Notes: generated by a model from the letters alone, not told the origin. 64,000 bases of DNA from Pseudomonas grandcourensis (GCF_039909015.1 NZ_CP150919.1:5060501-5124500); one strand, 5' to 3'; numbered from the stretch's first letter, positions 1-9,522 are shown. Numbers and translations: made by a program.

Positions 1-10
1 GAGCTCGTTC

Positions 11-778
11 ATGTTCCCCAGCCTGTATATATCCCACGGCTCCCCCATGCTCGCCCTGAATCCCGGTGCCAGCGGGCCGGCACTCGCCCGCCTGGCCGCC
101 GAGATACCGAAGCCAAAAGCCATCGTGATTGTTTCCGCGCACTGGGAAAGCAATGAGCTGCTGGTCAGCGGCAATCCACAACCGGAAACCTGGCATGACT
201 TCGGTGGCTTTCCCAAAGCCCTGTTCGAAGTCCAGTACCCGGCTCCCGGCGACCCACGACTCGCCGCCGAGGTTGCCGGGTTATTGAAAAGCGCTGGCCT
301 TGCTGCACGTATCGACAGCAATCGGCCTTTCGACCATGGCGTCTGGGTGCCGTTATCGCTGATGTATCCGCAGGCAGACATCCCGATTGTCCAGGTTTCG
401 CTGCCCTCCCGTGATGGCCCCGCCCTGCAGACCCGCGTTGGCCAGGCGCTGGCCAGCCTGCGTGAACAAGGCGTGCTGCTGATCGGCTCCGGCAGCATCA
501 CTCACAATCTGCGGGAACTGGACTGGCATGCCGGCCCGGAGAGTGTTGAACCCTGGGCCCAGGCATTTCGCGACTGGATGATCGACAAACTCGCCGCGAA
601 CGACGAAGCCGCATTGCACGACTATCGTGCGCAGGCGCCAAACGCTGTACGCAATCATCCGAGTGATGAGCACTTGTTGCCGTTGTACTTTGCCCGAGCT
701 GCCGGGGGGCAGTTCAGCGTTGCTCACCAAGGGTTCACCATGGGTGCGCTGGGCATGGACATTTACCGCTTCGACTGA
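11..778 (+). CDS. DODA-type extradiol ring-opening dioxygenase (LigB superfamily)
   Basis: 255-aa cytoplasmic protein of the LigB/4,5-DOPA-extradiol dioxygenase (YgiD-like) family, non-heme metal enzymes that open catechol-type rings. Visible landmarks are the N-terminal ISHGSP (first metal His), VIVSAHWE (about residues 39-46), the FDHGVWVPL motif (about residues 107-115) and GSGSITHNL (about residue 160), which match the family's metal/active-site blocks. Length is normal for the bacterial family. The ATG at 11 is the only start visible because the window begins 10 bases upstream, so a slightly earlier start cannot be excluded. It converges on the helicase gene across a shared hairpin terminator. 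The true substrate cannot be read from sequence. Confidence 0.88.
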   Translation: MFPSLYISHGSPMLALNPGASGPALARLAAEIPKPKAIVIVSAHWESNELLVSGNPQPETWHDFGGFPKALFEVQYPAPGDPRLAAEVAGLLKSAGLAARIDSNRPFDHGVWVPLSLMYPQADIPIVQVSLPSRDGPALQTRVGQALASLREQGVLLIGSGSITHNLRELDWHAGPESVEPWAQAFRDWMIDKLAANDEAALHDYRAQAPNAVRNHPSDEHLLPLYFARAAGGQFSVAHQGFTMGALGMDIYRFD

Positions 779-821
779 CAGACCGCGACACAAATCAATC
801 ATCGACCACAAAACAGCAGGC

Positions 822-854
822 AAAAAAATCCCCGAACCAGTCGGGGATTTTTCA
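822..854. terminator. Bidirectional intrinsic terminator between dioxygenase and deaD genes
   Basis: Inverted repeat AATCCCCGA / TCGGGGATT with an A tract on the left and a T tract on the right, so it can work as a rho-independent terminator in both directions. It lies exactly between two convergent genes. Confidence 0.85.
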
Positions 855-881
855 TGTTCGATCAATCAGCCCGAGAGCGGA

Positions 882-2555
882 TCAATCTTCGCGGTAGCGA
901 CGCAGCTTCAACTGCTTGCCGGCAACGCGAGTGTCCTTCAGCTTGGTCAGCAACTTCTCAAGACCATCTTCCGGCAGCTCGACGAGGCTGAAGCTGTCAC
1001 GCACCTGGATGCGACCGATGGCTTCACGCGCCAGACCACCTTCGTTGAGGATGGCGCCCAGCAGGTTCTTGGCAGCGATACCGTCACGCGCGCCCAGCGC
1101 GGTACGGCAACGTGCACGGCCTTCGCCCAGTGGCATCGGAGCACGACGCTCGCGGTCACCACGCTCAGGACGATCACCGGAACGCTCTGGACGATCGCCA
1201 CGCGGTGCATTGTTCGGCACCAGTGGACGTTCTTTCTCGATAGCAGCCAGGGTCAGCGCTTGAGCGTTGGTAGCCTTGCGCAGCAGAGCAGCGGCCAGGG
1301 CACGCGGGGTGCAACCGATGTCGGCGGTCAGACGATCCAGCAGATCGCCATGAGTCGATTCGGCATCAGCAACCAGCGGCGACAGGCTGTTGGTCAGCTT
1401 CTTGATGCGCGCATCCAGAACGGCTTGAGCGTCTGGCAGGCGAACTTCAGCAACCTTTTGACCGGTTACACGCTCGATCACTTGCAGCATGCGGCGCTCA
1501 CGCGGAGTCACCAGCAGCAGTGCACGACCTTCGCGACCGGCACGGCCGGTACGGCCGATACGGTGAACGTAGGACTCTGGGTCGTACGGCATGTCAACGT
1601 TGAACACGTGAGTGATGCGCGGAACGTCCAGGCCACGAGCAGCAACGTCGGTCGCCACAACGATGTCCAGACGGCCATCCTTGAGGGAGTCGATCACACG
1701 CTCACGCTGGTTCTGGGCGATGTCACCGTTCAGCGCAGCGGCTTTGTAGCCTTTGGCTTCCAGGGCACTGGCCAGATCCAGGGTCGCTTGCTTGGTGCGC
1801 ACGAACATGATCAGGGCGTCGAAATCTTCCACTTCCAGCAAGCTGAGAACGGCCGAAGTCTTCTGGTCAGCGTGAACCAGCAGGTGAGCCTGCTCGATCG
1901 CGGTAACGGTCTGGGTCTTGGTCTGGATCTTCACGTGTTGCGGATCGCGCAGGTGGCGTTCAGCAATGGCACGGATCGACTGCGGCAGGGTGGCCGAGAA
2001 CAATACGGTCTGACGGGTGACAGGCAGGGCCTTGAAGATAACTTCCAGGTCGTCCATGAAGCCCAGTTTGAGCATTTCGTCGGCTTCGTCGAGAACCAGG
2101 TGGTTCACGGTCGCCAGTACTTTTTCGTCGCGACGCAGGTGGTCGCACAGACGGCCCGGAGTGGCGACAACGATCTGTGCGCCATTACGGATTGCTTTCA
2201 GCTGTGGGCCCATCGGCGCGCCGCCGTAGACAGCCACAACAGTTACGCCCGGCATTTGCTTGGCATAGGTTTCGAAAGCGGTTGCAACTTGTAGCGCCAA
2301 CTCACGAGTTGGGGCCAGGATCAGGGCTTGCGGTTCGCGCTTTGCAGGATCGATGCGATGCAGGATCGGCAGGGCGAACGCAGCGGTTTTACCCGTACCG
2401 GTTTGCGCCTGACCAATCATGTCGTGACCGGCCATGATGATCGGGATCGATTGCTGCTGAATAGCCGATGGCTCTTCGTAGCCAGTCGCGGTGACGGCTG
2501 CAAGAATATTCGGATTAAGATTAAAAGCGGCGAAGCCGCCGGTTTCCTGGGTCAT
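882..2555 (-). CDS. deaD: DEAD-box ATP-dependent RNA helicase (DeaD/CsdA type)
   Basis: 557-aa RNA helicase that remodels structured RNA, in the family that assists ribosome assembly and mRNA turnover in the cold. Motifs in order: Q motif region (FNLNPNILAAV), Walker A AQTGTGKTAA, PTRELA, VLDEADEML, SAT (FSATLPQ), and the C-terminal HRIGRTGRAGREG. After the helicase core comes a region rich in R/E/G/D (RGDRPERSGDRPERGDRE), then a DbpA-type RNA-binding fold. The reading frame is open to 2795, but the ATG at 2555 is preceded by AGAGGCAGACCC and begins the conserved protein (MTQETGGFAAFNLN). A long untranslated leader precedes it. Gene symbol is by family; a csdA-like paralogue name is equally possible. 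Confidence 0.93.
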   Translation of the reverse strand: MTQETGGFAAFNLNPNILAAVTATGYEEPSAIQQQSIPIIMAGHDMIGQAQTGTGKTAAFALPILHRIDPAKREPQALILAPTRELALQVATAFETYAKQMPGVTVVAVYGGAPMGPQLKAIRNGAQIVVATPGRLCDHLRRDEKVLATVNHLVLDEADEMLKLGFMDDLEVIFKALPVTRQTVLFSATLPQSIRAIAERHLRDPQHVKIQTKTQTVTAIEQAHLLVHADQKTSAVLSLLEVEDFDALIMFVRTKQATLDLASALEAKGYKAAALNGDIAQNQRERVIDSLKDGRLDIVVATDVAARGLDVPRITHVFNVDMPYDPESYVHRIGRTGRAGREGRALLLVTPRERRMLQVIERVTGQKVAEVRLPDAQAVLDARIKKLTNSLSPLVADAESTHGDLLDRLTADIGCTPRALAAALLRKATNAQALTLAAIEKERPLVPNNAPRGDRPERSGDRPERGDRERRAPMPLGEGRARCRTALGARDGIAAKNLLGAILNEGGLAREAIGRIQVRDSFSLVELPEDGLEKLLTKLKDTRVAGKQLKLRRYRED

Positions 2556-2812
2556 GGGTCTGCCTCTAAGTGCATCCGCAAAGACCCATGCTCCAAAGCT
2601 GCGCGTGCCGTGTTGAGACTCAAGAGTCGCCCTGGCAGCTTTGTCGGCGGGGATTTGCGAAAACGAATGAATGAAAAGAATCGTCAAGGAAGAGTCCGCT
2701 GGGCGGACGTGCAGCCGAAGCTGGCTTCGGGGAATTGCGCTACCTAAACGCGGCCCGGTTAAAGGCCGGCGCGCACTATACCGGAATTCGCCCAAAAAGG
2801 GAGCTTTTTTTA
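2556..2812 (-). promoter_or_regulatory. Long 5' leader and likely promoter of deaD
   Basis: About 250 bp without a gene. On the minus strand a -10-like TATAGT lies at 2775-2780, which would give a leader of roughly 210 nt before the ATG at 2555. The leader contains a perfect 7-bp-arm hairpin CCGAAGC-CA-GCTTCGG (2715-2730). E. coli deaD and other cold-shock helicases are known to have long regulatory leaders. The -35 is weak, so the promoter is tentative. Confidence 0.4.
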
Positions 2813-2977
2813 TCTAAAATTCACCGGATACACCGTTGTGTCACAGGCTTTGCGAATAATCGATCAGCCGTCTATTTTTCAAAGGCCCGGCCTTGCGGGT
2901 GATGGCGCTAAAACGGTTCACCCTTTGCCGTGCAGACCGCCGGTCTGGCACGCCTTTCCCACCCCGAGGACCGCTCC

Positions 2978-3769
2978 ATGAATCAGCCCAGTTCCAGTCG
3001 AGTCAGCCGCGAACGGCATGGCCATGTGTTCCTGATTGGTCTGGATCGGGTGGCCAAGCGCAATGCCTTCGATCTCGACCTGCTCAACGCGTTGAGCCTG
3101 GCCTATGGCGAGTTCGAGGTCGACAGCGAGGCGCGGGTGGCGGTGGTGTTCGCTCATGGCGAGCACTTCACCGCCGGGCTCGACCTGGTCAATGCCAGCG
3201 TCACACTGGCAGATGGCTGGCAGGCTCCGCCCGGAGGCTGTGATCCGTGGGGGGTGTTCGCAGGCCCCAGGGTCAGCAAACCGGTGATCGTCGCCGCCAA
3301 AGGCTACTGCCTGACCATCGGCATCGAGCTGATGCTGGCCGCCGACATCAACCTGTGCGCCAGCAATACCCGGTTCGCGCAGATGGAAGTGCAGCGCGGA
3401 CTCTTCCCGTTCGGCGGTGCGACCCTGCGCCTGCATCAAGTCTCCGGTTGGGGTAACGCCATGCGCTGGTTATTGACCGGTGATGAATTCGACGCCCGTG
3501 ATGCCTTGCACCTGGGCCTGGTGCAGGAAGTCATGGCCAGCGAGGATCTACTGCCCCGGGCGATTGAACTGGCCGAACGGATCGCCCGCCAGGCACCGCT
3601 TGGGGTGCAGGCGACGCTGATGTCTGCGCGACAGGCCCGGTATGAAGGGGAAACCGCCGCGGCAAAGGCGTTGCCGCTGCTGGTCAAGAAGTTGATGGCC
3701 AGCGAGGACGTCAAGGAGGGTGTGCGGTCGATGGTGGAGCGGCGGCCTGGAGTGTTCAAAGGGCTTTAG
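2978..3769 (+). CDS. Enoyl-CoA hydratase/isomerase family protein (crotonase fold)
   Basis: 263-aa crotonase-superfamily protein, expected to act on acyl-CoA thioesters in fatty-acid or related catabolism. It has the typical oxyanion-hole regions (AKRNAFDLDLL near residue 20; HGEHFTAGLDL near residue 60) and the KPVIVAAKGYCLTIGIELMLAADI block around residues 100-125, then MRWLLTGDEFDARDALHLGLVQEV. The start at 2978 is favoured because GAGGA precedes it by 8 bases; an in-frame extension to 2930 has no such signal. It stands alone, followed by a REP pair. The exact reaction (hydratase or isomerase) is not determined. Confidence 0.88.
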   Translation: MNQPSSSRVSRERHGHVFLIGLDRVAKRNAFDLDLLNALSLAYGEFEVDSEARVAVVFAHGEHFTAGLDLVNASVTLADGWQAPPGGCDPWGVFAGPRVSKPVIVAAKGYCLTIGIELMLAADINLCASNTRFAQMEVQRGLFPFGGATLRLHQVSGWGNAMRWLLTGDEFDARDALHLGLVQEVMASEDLLPRAIELAERIARQAPLGVQATLMSARQARYEGETAAAKALPLLVKKLMASEDVKEGVRSMVERRPGVFKGL

Positions 3770-3790
3770 CCTTGTATCGCCAGTTGGAAA

Positions 3791-3860
3791 GCTATCGCGA
3801 GCAAGCTCGCTCCCACAGGGGATCGCAGTCAAATGTGGGAGCGAGCTTACTCGCGATGAC
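3791..3860. repeat. REP pair (inverted Pseudomonas palindromic repeats)
   Basis: Two inverted copies of the Pseudomonas REP element, GCGAGCAAGCTCGCTCCCAC and GTGGGAGCGAGCTTACTCGC, separated by about 20 bp, between convergent genes. Same element family as the other repeats listed in this window. Confidence 0.85.
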
Positions 3861-3875
3861 GCCTTCACAGACAAC

Positions 3876-4631
3876 TCATGTCGCCGGACGAATGCACTTG
3901 ATCAACGAGTCCAGCGAATACCCCAACCGCGGTGCCAGCGCTTCGGCGCGGGCGATCAGGCCGTTCATGTCCAGCTCCTGGTCCAGCTCCGACGGCACGA
4001 TCAGAATCACGTTGCCCTCCTTCACCGGCAGCTCCCAGTAATGTCGATGATACAAACCGCGCAACAAGGCGGCGCCCAAGGGTTTGCCATCGTCGGTAGC
4101 CCACTGATTGATGACCAGCCAGCCACCCGGATTCAATCGCTTCTGGCAGTTTTCCAGAAAACTCCAGGCCAGATGCCCGACACCCGGCCCGACATCGGTA
4201 TAAAGGTCGACGAAAATCAGGTCCGCCGACTCTGCAGTGTCCAGCAGCTCCAGCGCATCGCCAACGCGGATGTACAGGCGCGGATCGTCATCCAGCCCCA
4301 GGTACTCGATGGCCAGGCGCGGCACATCCGGGCGTAGCTCGATGGCTTCGACATCTTCCAGCGGCAGGAACTTGAGGCAGGCCTGGGTCAGCGTCCCGGC
4401 GCCAAGACCGAGAAACAGCGCACTTTCCGGTTGCTCGTGGCACAGCGCGCCGATCAGCATCGCCCGGGTGTAGTCGTACTCGAGCCAGCTCGGATCGGCC
4501 GTAAACACGCAGCTTTGCTCGATGGCATCACCGAACTCGAGAAAACGGTAATCGGCCACTTCCAGCACGCGAATCACGCCGAACTCGTCCTGTACCTCGG
4601 CGAGCAGATGCTCGACGCGTTCCTCAGTCAT
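3876..4631 (-). CDS. Spermidine synthase-like protein (SpeE-type Rossmann methyltransferase fold)
   Basis: 251-aa cytosolic protein with the spermidine/spermine synthase-type Rossmann fold. The nucleotide-binding loop LFLGLGAGTLTQ lies near residues 93-104, the acidic strand end VEAIELRPDV follows, then VGDALELL and a strand with LIFVDLYTD. Pseudomonads carry several such 'spermidine synthase family' proteins without proven aminopropyltransferase activity, so the substrate is uncertain. The ATG at 4631 is preceded by AGGAGATGAA on the minus strand, a good ribosome site. It is divergent from the DAHP synthase gene, with about 150 bp between them holding both promoters. Confidence 0.8.
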   Translation of the reverse strand: MTEERVEHLLAEVQDEFGVIRVLEVADYRFLEFGDAIEQSCVFTADPSWLEYDYTRAMLIGALCHEQPESALFLGLGAGTLTQACLKFLPLEDVEAIELRPDVPRLAIEYLGLDDDPRLYIRVGDALELLDTAESADLIFVDLYTDVGPGVGHLAWSFLENCQKRLNPGGWLVINQWATDDGKPLGAALLRGLYHRHYWELPVKEGNVILIVPSELDQELDMNGLIARAEALAPRLGYSLDSLIKCIRPAT

Positions 4632-4781
4632 TTCATCTCCTGATCGTCACCGGGGCCGGCAACGCAATAACACCGCGTGTAGAGAGCGGCAAAGGCGAGA
4701 TTGTCGGCGAAGCGACGGGAACAGGTCACGCACTAATTTGCTGATAACATGGACGTCCGAGCGAAAACACTAGAGACCGTG

Positions 4782-6128
4782 ATGAGCCAACCCTGGAGCC
4801 CTGACAGCTGGCGCGCCCTGCCGATCCAGCAACAACCCCGATACCCCGACGCCGCGCATTTGCAGCAGGTCGAGCAGTCCCTGGCCAGCTATCCGCCGCT
4901 GGTGTTTGCCGGCGAAGCCCGGGAGTTGCGCCGTCAGTTTGCCGAGGTGACCCAGGGCCGCGCGTTTCTGTTGCAGGGTGGCGACTGCGCTGAAAGTTTC
5001 GCCGAGTTCTCCGCGGCGAAAATCCGCGACACCTTCAAGGTGTTGTTACAGATGGCGATCGTGATGACCTTTGCCGCCGGCTGCCCGGTGGTCAAGGTCG
5101 GGCGCATGGCCGGGCAGTTCGCCAAACCCCGTTCGGCCAATGACGAAACCATCGATGGCGTGACCCTGCCTGCCTACCGTGGCGACATCGTCAACGGTAT
5201 CGGTTTCGACGAAAAAAGCCGCGTGCCGGACCCGGAGCGCCTGCTGCAGTCCTATCACCAGTCCACCGCCACCCTGAACCTGCTGCGCGCGTTCGCCCAG
5301 GGCGGTTTTGCCGATCTGCATCAGGTGCACAAGTGGAACCTGGACTTCATTGCCAACTCGGCGCTGGCGGAAAAATACAGCCACCTGGCCGACCGCATCG
5401 ATGAAACCCTGGCGTTCATGCGCGCTTGTGGCATGGACACCTCGCCACAACTGCGCGAGACCAGTTTCTTCACCGCCCACGAAGCGCTGCTGCTGAACTA
5501 CGAAGAAGCCTTCGTGCGTCGCGATAGCCTGACCAACGATTATTACGACTGCTCGGCGCACATGCTGTGGATCGGCGACCGCACCCGTCAGCTCGACGGC
5601 GCCCACGTCGAATTCCTGCGCGGGGTGAACAATCCGATCGGGGTCAAGGTCGGCCCGAGCATGAACCCCGACGACCTGATTCGCCTGATCGACGTGCTGA
5701 ACCCGGACAACGACCCGGGCCGCCTGAACCTGATTGCGCGGATGGGCGCGAACAAGGTCGGCGATCACTTGCCGCAGCTGATCCGTGCCGTCCAGAGCGA
5801 AGGCAAGCAGGTGCTGTGGAGTTCCGACCCGATGCACGGCAACACCATCAAGGCCAGCAGCGGCTACAAGACCCGCGACTTTGCGCAAATCCTTGGTGAG
5901 GTTAAGCAGTTCTTCCAGGTGCACGAAGCCGAAGGCAGCTATGCCGGTGGTATACACATCGAAATGACCGGGCAGAACGTGACCGAGTGCATCGGTGGTG
6001 CGCGGCCAATCACCGAGGATGGCTTGTCTGATCGCTACCACACCCACTGCGACCCGCGGATGAATGCCGATCAGTCGCTGGAGCTGGCGTTTTTGATTGC
6101 CGAGACTCTGAAGCAGGTTCGGCGCTAA
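4782..6128 (+). CDS. Class II 3-deoxy-7-phosphoheptulonate (DAHP) synthase
   Basis: 448-aa plant-type (class II) DAHP synthase, condensing phosphoenolpyruvate and erythrose 4-phosphate in the first step of the shikimate pathway. Family landmarks are the N-terminal [13 protein letters not shown], the [11 protein letters not shown] block (metal-binding Cys), [39 protein letters not shown], the [10 protein letters not shown] region with its metal-binding His, and [20 protein letters not shown] [18 protein letters not shown] near the C-terminus. The frame is open back to 4749, but the protein family begins at MSQPW, so 4782 is chosen. A class I enzyme for the same reaction is encoded about 15 kb downstream. 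Confidence 0.95.
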   Translation: MSQPWSPDSWRALPIQQQPRYPDAAHLQQVEQSLASYPPLVFAGEARELRRQFAEVTQGRAFLLQGGDCAESFAEFSAAKIRDTFKVLLQMAIVMTFAAGCPVVKVGRMAGQFAKPRSANDETIDGVTLPAYRGDIVNGIGFDEKSRVPDPERLLQSYHQSTATLNLLRAFAQGGFADLHQVHKWNLDFIANSALAEKYSHLADRIDETLAFMRACGMDTSPQLRETSFFTAHEALLLNYEEAFVRRDSLTNDYYDCSAHMLWIGDRTRQLDGAHVEFLRGVNNPIGVKVGPSMNPDDLIRLIDVLNPDNDPGRLNLIARMGANKVGDHLPQLIRAVQSEGKQVLWSSDPMHGNTIKASSGYKTRDFAQILGEVKQFFQVHEAEGSYAGGIHIEMTGQNVTECIGGARPITEDGLSDRYHTHCDPRMNADQSLELAFLIAETLKQVRR

Positions 6129-6140
6129 ATTCCGGCGCCC

Positions 6141-6205
6141 TCATCGCGAGCAGACTCGCTCCCACATTGGACCGCGTTCCCCTGTGGGAGCCTGCTCGCG
6201 AAGAG
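6141..6205. repeat. REP pair
   Basis: Inverted copies TCGCGAGCAGACTCGCTCCC and TGTGGGAGCCTGCTCGCGA, about 20 bp apart, between the convergent DAHP synthase and YcaQ-like genes. Confidence 0.85.
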
Positions 6206-6211
6206 GCCAGC

Positions 6212-7441
6212 TCAGCCACCATCAATCTGCGCCAATGCCACCCGCAACCTTGCCGCACTCGCCCGCGGGCAATTGAGCTGAACCTGCACCAGCCCCAACC
6301 AATCCGCCATCTGCCGCAGATTGACCGCCAACGCCAGCATCCCCTCCTCATCCAGCCCCGCGTCCTCTTCATGCACCGCATGTACGGCCAAACGGCCCGC
6401 CGCCCGTTCGGCGCGCAGATCGACCCGTGCGGCAATGCGTTCGTTGTGCAAAAACGGCAGGACGTAATAGCCGTATACCCGTTTGTCCTGTGGCGTGTAG
6501 ATCTCCAGCCGATAGCGAAAATCAAACAACCGCTCGGTCCGGCTGCGCTCCCAGATCAGCGAATCGAACGGCGAGAGCAATGCGCTGGCGGGGACTTTGC
6601 GCGGCACTTTTGGCTCGGCCAGACAATAGGCCGGTTGCCGCCAGCCCTGAACTTCGCAAGTCTGCAATTCACCGGCCTCGACCAACTCGGCCAAACGTGG
6701 ACGACTGTCCGCGGGGTTCAAGCGGAAATAGTCACGCAAGTCTTTCTCCGTACCGACCCCCAAGGCCGTTGCCGCATGCCGCAACAGGCCGTGCTGGGCC
6801 TCGTCTTCACTCAGCACGGGGTGCGCAAGCACCGCCCGGGGAATCACCCGCTCCGGCAGATCGTAGAGCCTTTCGAATCCGCGTCGTCCGGCAACGGTCA
6901 CTTCACCGGCAGCGAACAACCACTCCAGCGCATGCTTTTCCGCGCTCCAGTCCCACCAGGGGCCGGCTCGTTCCTGACGGGTCGACAGATTTCCGGCCCC
7001 CAGCGCGCCCTGCTCCTCGACCGAAGCCAGCACCTTGCGAATAGTGTCTTGCTGTTCACGGCCAAAGCGCGCCAATTGCTGATAGATGTCTTCGCCACGG
7101 CTCGCACGCTGCATGCGCCAACGCATCAACGGGTACATGGAAAGTGGCAACAACGAGGCTTCATGCCCCCAATACTCGAACAACGTACGGCGCCGGCCCT
7201 GGCTCCAGGCAGCCTGGTCGAGCAAATCGGAGGAGTAATTGCCGAGGCGGGAAAACAGCGGAAGGTAGTGCGAACGCACCAATGCATTGACCGAATCGAT
7301 CTGCAGAATGCCCAGCCGTTCGATCAGGCGATTGAGCGCAACAGCCTTGATCGCCGCTGGCGGCGACCGCCCGTTGAACCCTTGGGCGGCCAGCGCCAGA
7401 CGCCGAGCCTGTTTGAGGGTAAAGGACAACGTTGCGGGCAT
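6212..7441 (-). CDS. YcaQ-like winged-helix DNA glycosylase family protein (HTH_42)
   Basis: 409-aa protein of the YcaQ/AlkX (HTH_42, AlkZ-related) family; E. coli YcaQ is a DNA glycosylase that unhooks interstrand crosslinks. Recognisable blocks are LKQARRLALAAQGF at the start, LGILQIDSVN near residue 43, ARSHYLPLFSRLG-like RSHYLPLFSRLG, LFEYWGHEASLLP near residue 87, and LSPFDSLIWERSRTERLFDFRYRLEIY in the C-terminal third. The catalytic QxQ/QxD-type motif is represented by LQIDSV. The ATG at 7441 has an ideal AAGGAGG 6-7 bases upstream; an upstream ATG at 7465 lacks one. It is a single gene with no clear partner. Confidence 0.85.
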   Translation of the reverse strand: MPATLSFTLKQARRLALAAQGFNGRSPPAAIKAVALNRLIERLGILQIDSVNALVRSHYLPLFSRLGNYSSDLLDQAAWSQGRRRTLFEYWGHEASLLPLSMYPLMRWRMQRASRGEDIYQQLARFGREQQDTIRKVLASVEEQGALGAGNLSTRQERAGPWWDWSAEKHALEWLFAAGEVTVAGRRGFERLYDLPERVIPRAVLAHPVLSEDEAQHGLLRHAATALGVGTEKDLRDYFRLNPADSRPRLAELVEAGELQTCEVQGWRQPAYCLAEPKVPRKVPASALLSPFDSLIWERSRTERLFDFRYRLEIYTPQDKRVYGYYVLPFLHNERIAARVDLRAERAAGRLAVHAVHEEDAGLDEEGMLALAVNLRQMADWLGLVQVQLNCPRASAARLRVALAQIDGG

Positions 7442-7505
7442 GGGTGCCTCCTTGTCTGCTCGCAACCTACCTCACCGGTAAGGGGTTTGTGTAGCGTGGC
7501 ATTCA

Positions 7506-7721
7506 TCATTTATGCATCGGGTCATTCCAGAACGGCTTGATCGACTCGTTCTCCACATCCGCACGGCTCATGCCGATGTCCTTGAGTGCTTCGTCGCTCA
7601 AGCTCGCCAGCAATTCGCGCTCGCGATGCAGTTCGTACCAGCGGCCGACCTTGTGCAGCAGATCGGATATCACGTGAATCGAGTGTTTTTCTGATCCGTG
7701 GAACTCGTGTTGACCTTTCAT
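7506..7721 (-). CDS. DUF1127 small protein
   Basis: 71-aa basic/acidic protein with a C-terminal DUF1127 domain: RERELLASLSDEALKDIGMSRADVENE (about residues 33-60). DUF1127 proteins are small, often stress- or phosphate-responsive, and some bind RNA; no function is asserted here. The start has GGAGGGCAACAAG before the ATG. It is divergent from a LysR regulator whose start lies 95 bp away, so that regulator may control it, a common arrangement for LysR genes. Confidence 0.85.
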   Translation of the reverse strand: MKGQHEFHGSEKHSIHVISDLLHKVGRWYELHRERELLASLSDEALKDIGMSRADVENESIKPFWNDPMHK

Positions 7722-7816
7722 CTTGTTGCCCTCCGTTTGGATGGCTCCAGTCTCGCGCCGGGTCTAAGATCAATCCAACGAATGTTTCTGATGTCACATA
7801 TCTCGGAGATTGATGG

Positions 7817-8671
7817 ATGTCCGCCTACCCGAGTATCGATACCGAAGTGTTGCGCACCTTCGTCGCCATCGCCGACCAGGGCGGTTTTACCCGCGCCGGC
7901 GAAATCGTCAACCGCACCCAGTCAGCCGTCAGCATGCAGATGAAACGACTGGAAGAAGATGTGCTGCAGCGCCAGTTGTTCCAGCGCGACGGGCGGCAGG
8001 TGCGACTGACGGCCGAAGGCCAGGTATTGCTGGGCTATGCGCGACGAATCCTCAAGCTGCACAGCGAAGTGTTCAACACCTTGCGTGAACCCGACATGGT
8101 CGGCACCGTGCGCATCGGCACACCGGACGATTATGTGATGCGGTTCCTCCCGGGGATTCTGCGCCGGTTTGCCCAGTCTTACCCGCTGATTCAGATAGAA
8201 GTGCACTGCGAATCATCGAAACAACTGTTGATGCGCCAGGATCTGGACCTGTCCATCGTAACCCGCGAACCGGGCAGTGAAATCGGCCAGTTGTTGCGCA
8301 AGGAGCGTTTTGTCTGGGCCGAAGCGCAATGCTACAGCGCTCATGAGCAAACGCCGCTGCCACTGGCGATGTTCAACAGTGATTGCTTCTGCCGCCAGTG
8401 GGCCTGTAACGCCCTGGATGCCCGGGGGCGCGACTATCGGGTGGCGTACAACAGCGACAGCCTGTCGGCGATCATGGCGGTGGTCAGCGCCGGCCTGGCC
8501 GTCACGGCGCAGCTTGAAAGCCTGATCACCGCGGACATGCGCATCCTCGGCGAGGCAGAGGACCTGCCGCTGCTGCCCGAGGCCAGCATCATGCTCGTGC
8601 GCAACCTGCATAACCCGTCGCCGATCACCGAGTGCCTGGCCGAGCACATCATCGATGGCTTCAAACCTTGA
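7817..8671 (+). CDS. LysR family transcriptional regulator (LrhA/HexA-like)
   Basis: 284-aa LysR-type regulator. The N-terminal winged helix-turn-helix spans about residues 8-67 (TEVLRTFVAIADQGGFTRA, NRTQSAVSMQMKRLEE), then a periplasmic-binding-protein-like effector domain. The LrhA/HexA subgroup is suggested by the TEVLRTFVAIAD start and SAVSMQMKRLE recognition helix. CGGAG precedes the ATG. It is divergent from the DUF1127 gene and its stop overlaps by 11 bases the stop of the convergent TauE/SafE gene. Effector and targets unknown. Confidence 0.9.
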   Translation: MSAYPSIDTEVLRTFVAIADQGGFTRAGEIVNRTQSAVSMQMKRLEEDVLQRQLFQRDGRQVRLTAEGQVLLGYARRILKLHSEVFNTLREPDMVGTVRIGTPDDYVMRFLPGILRRFAQSYPLIQIEVHCESSKQLLMRQDLDLSIVTREPGSEIGQLLRKERFVWAEAQCYSAHEQTPLPLAMFNSDCFCRQWACNALDARGRDYRVAYNSDSLSAIMAVVSAGLAVTAQLESLITADMRILGEAEDLPLLPEASIMLVRNLHNPSPITECLAEHIIDGFKP

Positions 8672-9410
8672 AGGCGAGCATCACCGCACAGAACACCAGG
8701 AACCCGCAAAACAGCCCGCGCAGCAGCCGCTCCGGCAATGCGTGGGCAACCTTCACGCCCCAACTGATGCTCATCAACCCACCAACCGCCAAGGGTAAGC
8801 CGATCACCCAACTGACCTGATGGTGCGCGGCGTAAGTCACCAGCGTCACCCCCGTACTCGGCAAGGCCAGCGCCAACGACAGCCCCTGCGCAACCACCTG
8901 GCTGGTGCCGAACAGACTGGTCAGCACCGGTGTCGCCACCACCGCGCCCCCCACGCCGAACAACCCGCCCATCGTGCCGGACGCAGCGCCAAGCAAGCCA
9001 AGCCAGGGCCATGAGTAGTTCATCTGCGAAACCGGCGGGGCGCTGGTGGCGAACATGCGAACGAGGTTGTACGCCGACAGCGCTACTAGAAAGGCGACAA
9101 AGCCTATGCGCATGGTTTGCGCATCAATGCCCACCGCCCAGATCGACCCGAGCCAGGCGAAGCAGAACCCCATGATGGCCAGCGGTAACGCGTGGCGCGG
9201 TTCGATCCGGTTGCGCTGATGATAGCGCCACAGCGCCAGCATCACGTTCGGCACCACCATCACCAGCGCTGTGCCTTGGGCAATCTGCTGATCGAGCCCG
9301 AACAGCACGCCCAGCAGCGGAATGGCGATCAGGCCGCCGCCGATGCCAAACAACCCGCCGAGCGTGCCCAACGCAGCGCCGAACGCCAGATACATCAAGA
9401 ACTCAATCAC
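8661..9410 (-). CDS. TauE/SafE (TSUP) family membrane permease
   Basis: 249-aa integral membrane protein of the TSUP family, anion/organosulfur exporters with about 8 helices. The glycine-rich repeat GTLGGLFGIGGGLIAIPLL near the N-terminus and its internal duplicate GTMGGLFGVGGAVVATPVL near mid-protein are diagnostic of the two-half family architecture. The best start is a GTG at 9410 with GGGGGA 8 bases upstream; the open frame runs to 9533 but would cross the divergent LysR promoter. It is divergent from a LysR gene (112-bp gap), the likely regulator. Substrate unknown. Confidence 0.87.
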   Translation of the reverse strand: MIEFLMYLAFGAALGTLGGLFGIGGGLIAIPLLGVLFGLDQQIAQGTALVMVVPNVMLALWRYHQRNRIEPRHALPLAIMGFCFAWLGSIWAVGIDAQTMRIGFVAFLVALSAYNLVRMFATSAPPVSQMNYSWPWLGLLGAASGTMGGLFGVGGAVVATPVLTSLFGTSQVVAQGLSLALALPSTGVTLVTYAAHHQVSWVIGLPLAVGGLMSISWGVKVAHALPERLLRGLFCGFLVFCAVMLAFKV

Positions 9411-9522
9411 AGCATTTTCCCCCGTTGCCGTCAGGCCTTTGATCCTACGCAGTTGCTTCTGGCGCGGAAACGCACAGCATCGCACAATGGCTGTGCCAAA
9501 TTCGCACAAGCGCAAACCTGCC

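Noticed and set aside
627..2294. Long open frame (555 codons) antisense to deaD
   Set aside because: Mirror of GC-rich coding sequence; deaD's motifs are on the other strand, and the frame has low-complexity, Gln/Thr-rich translation without a ribosome site.
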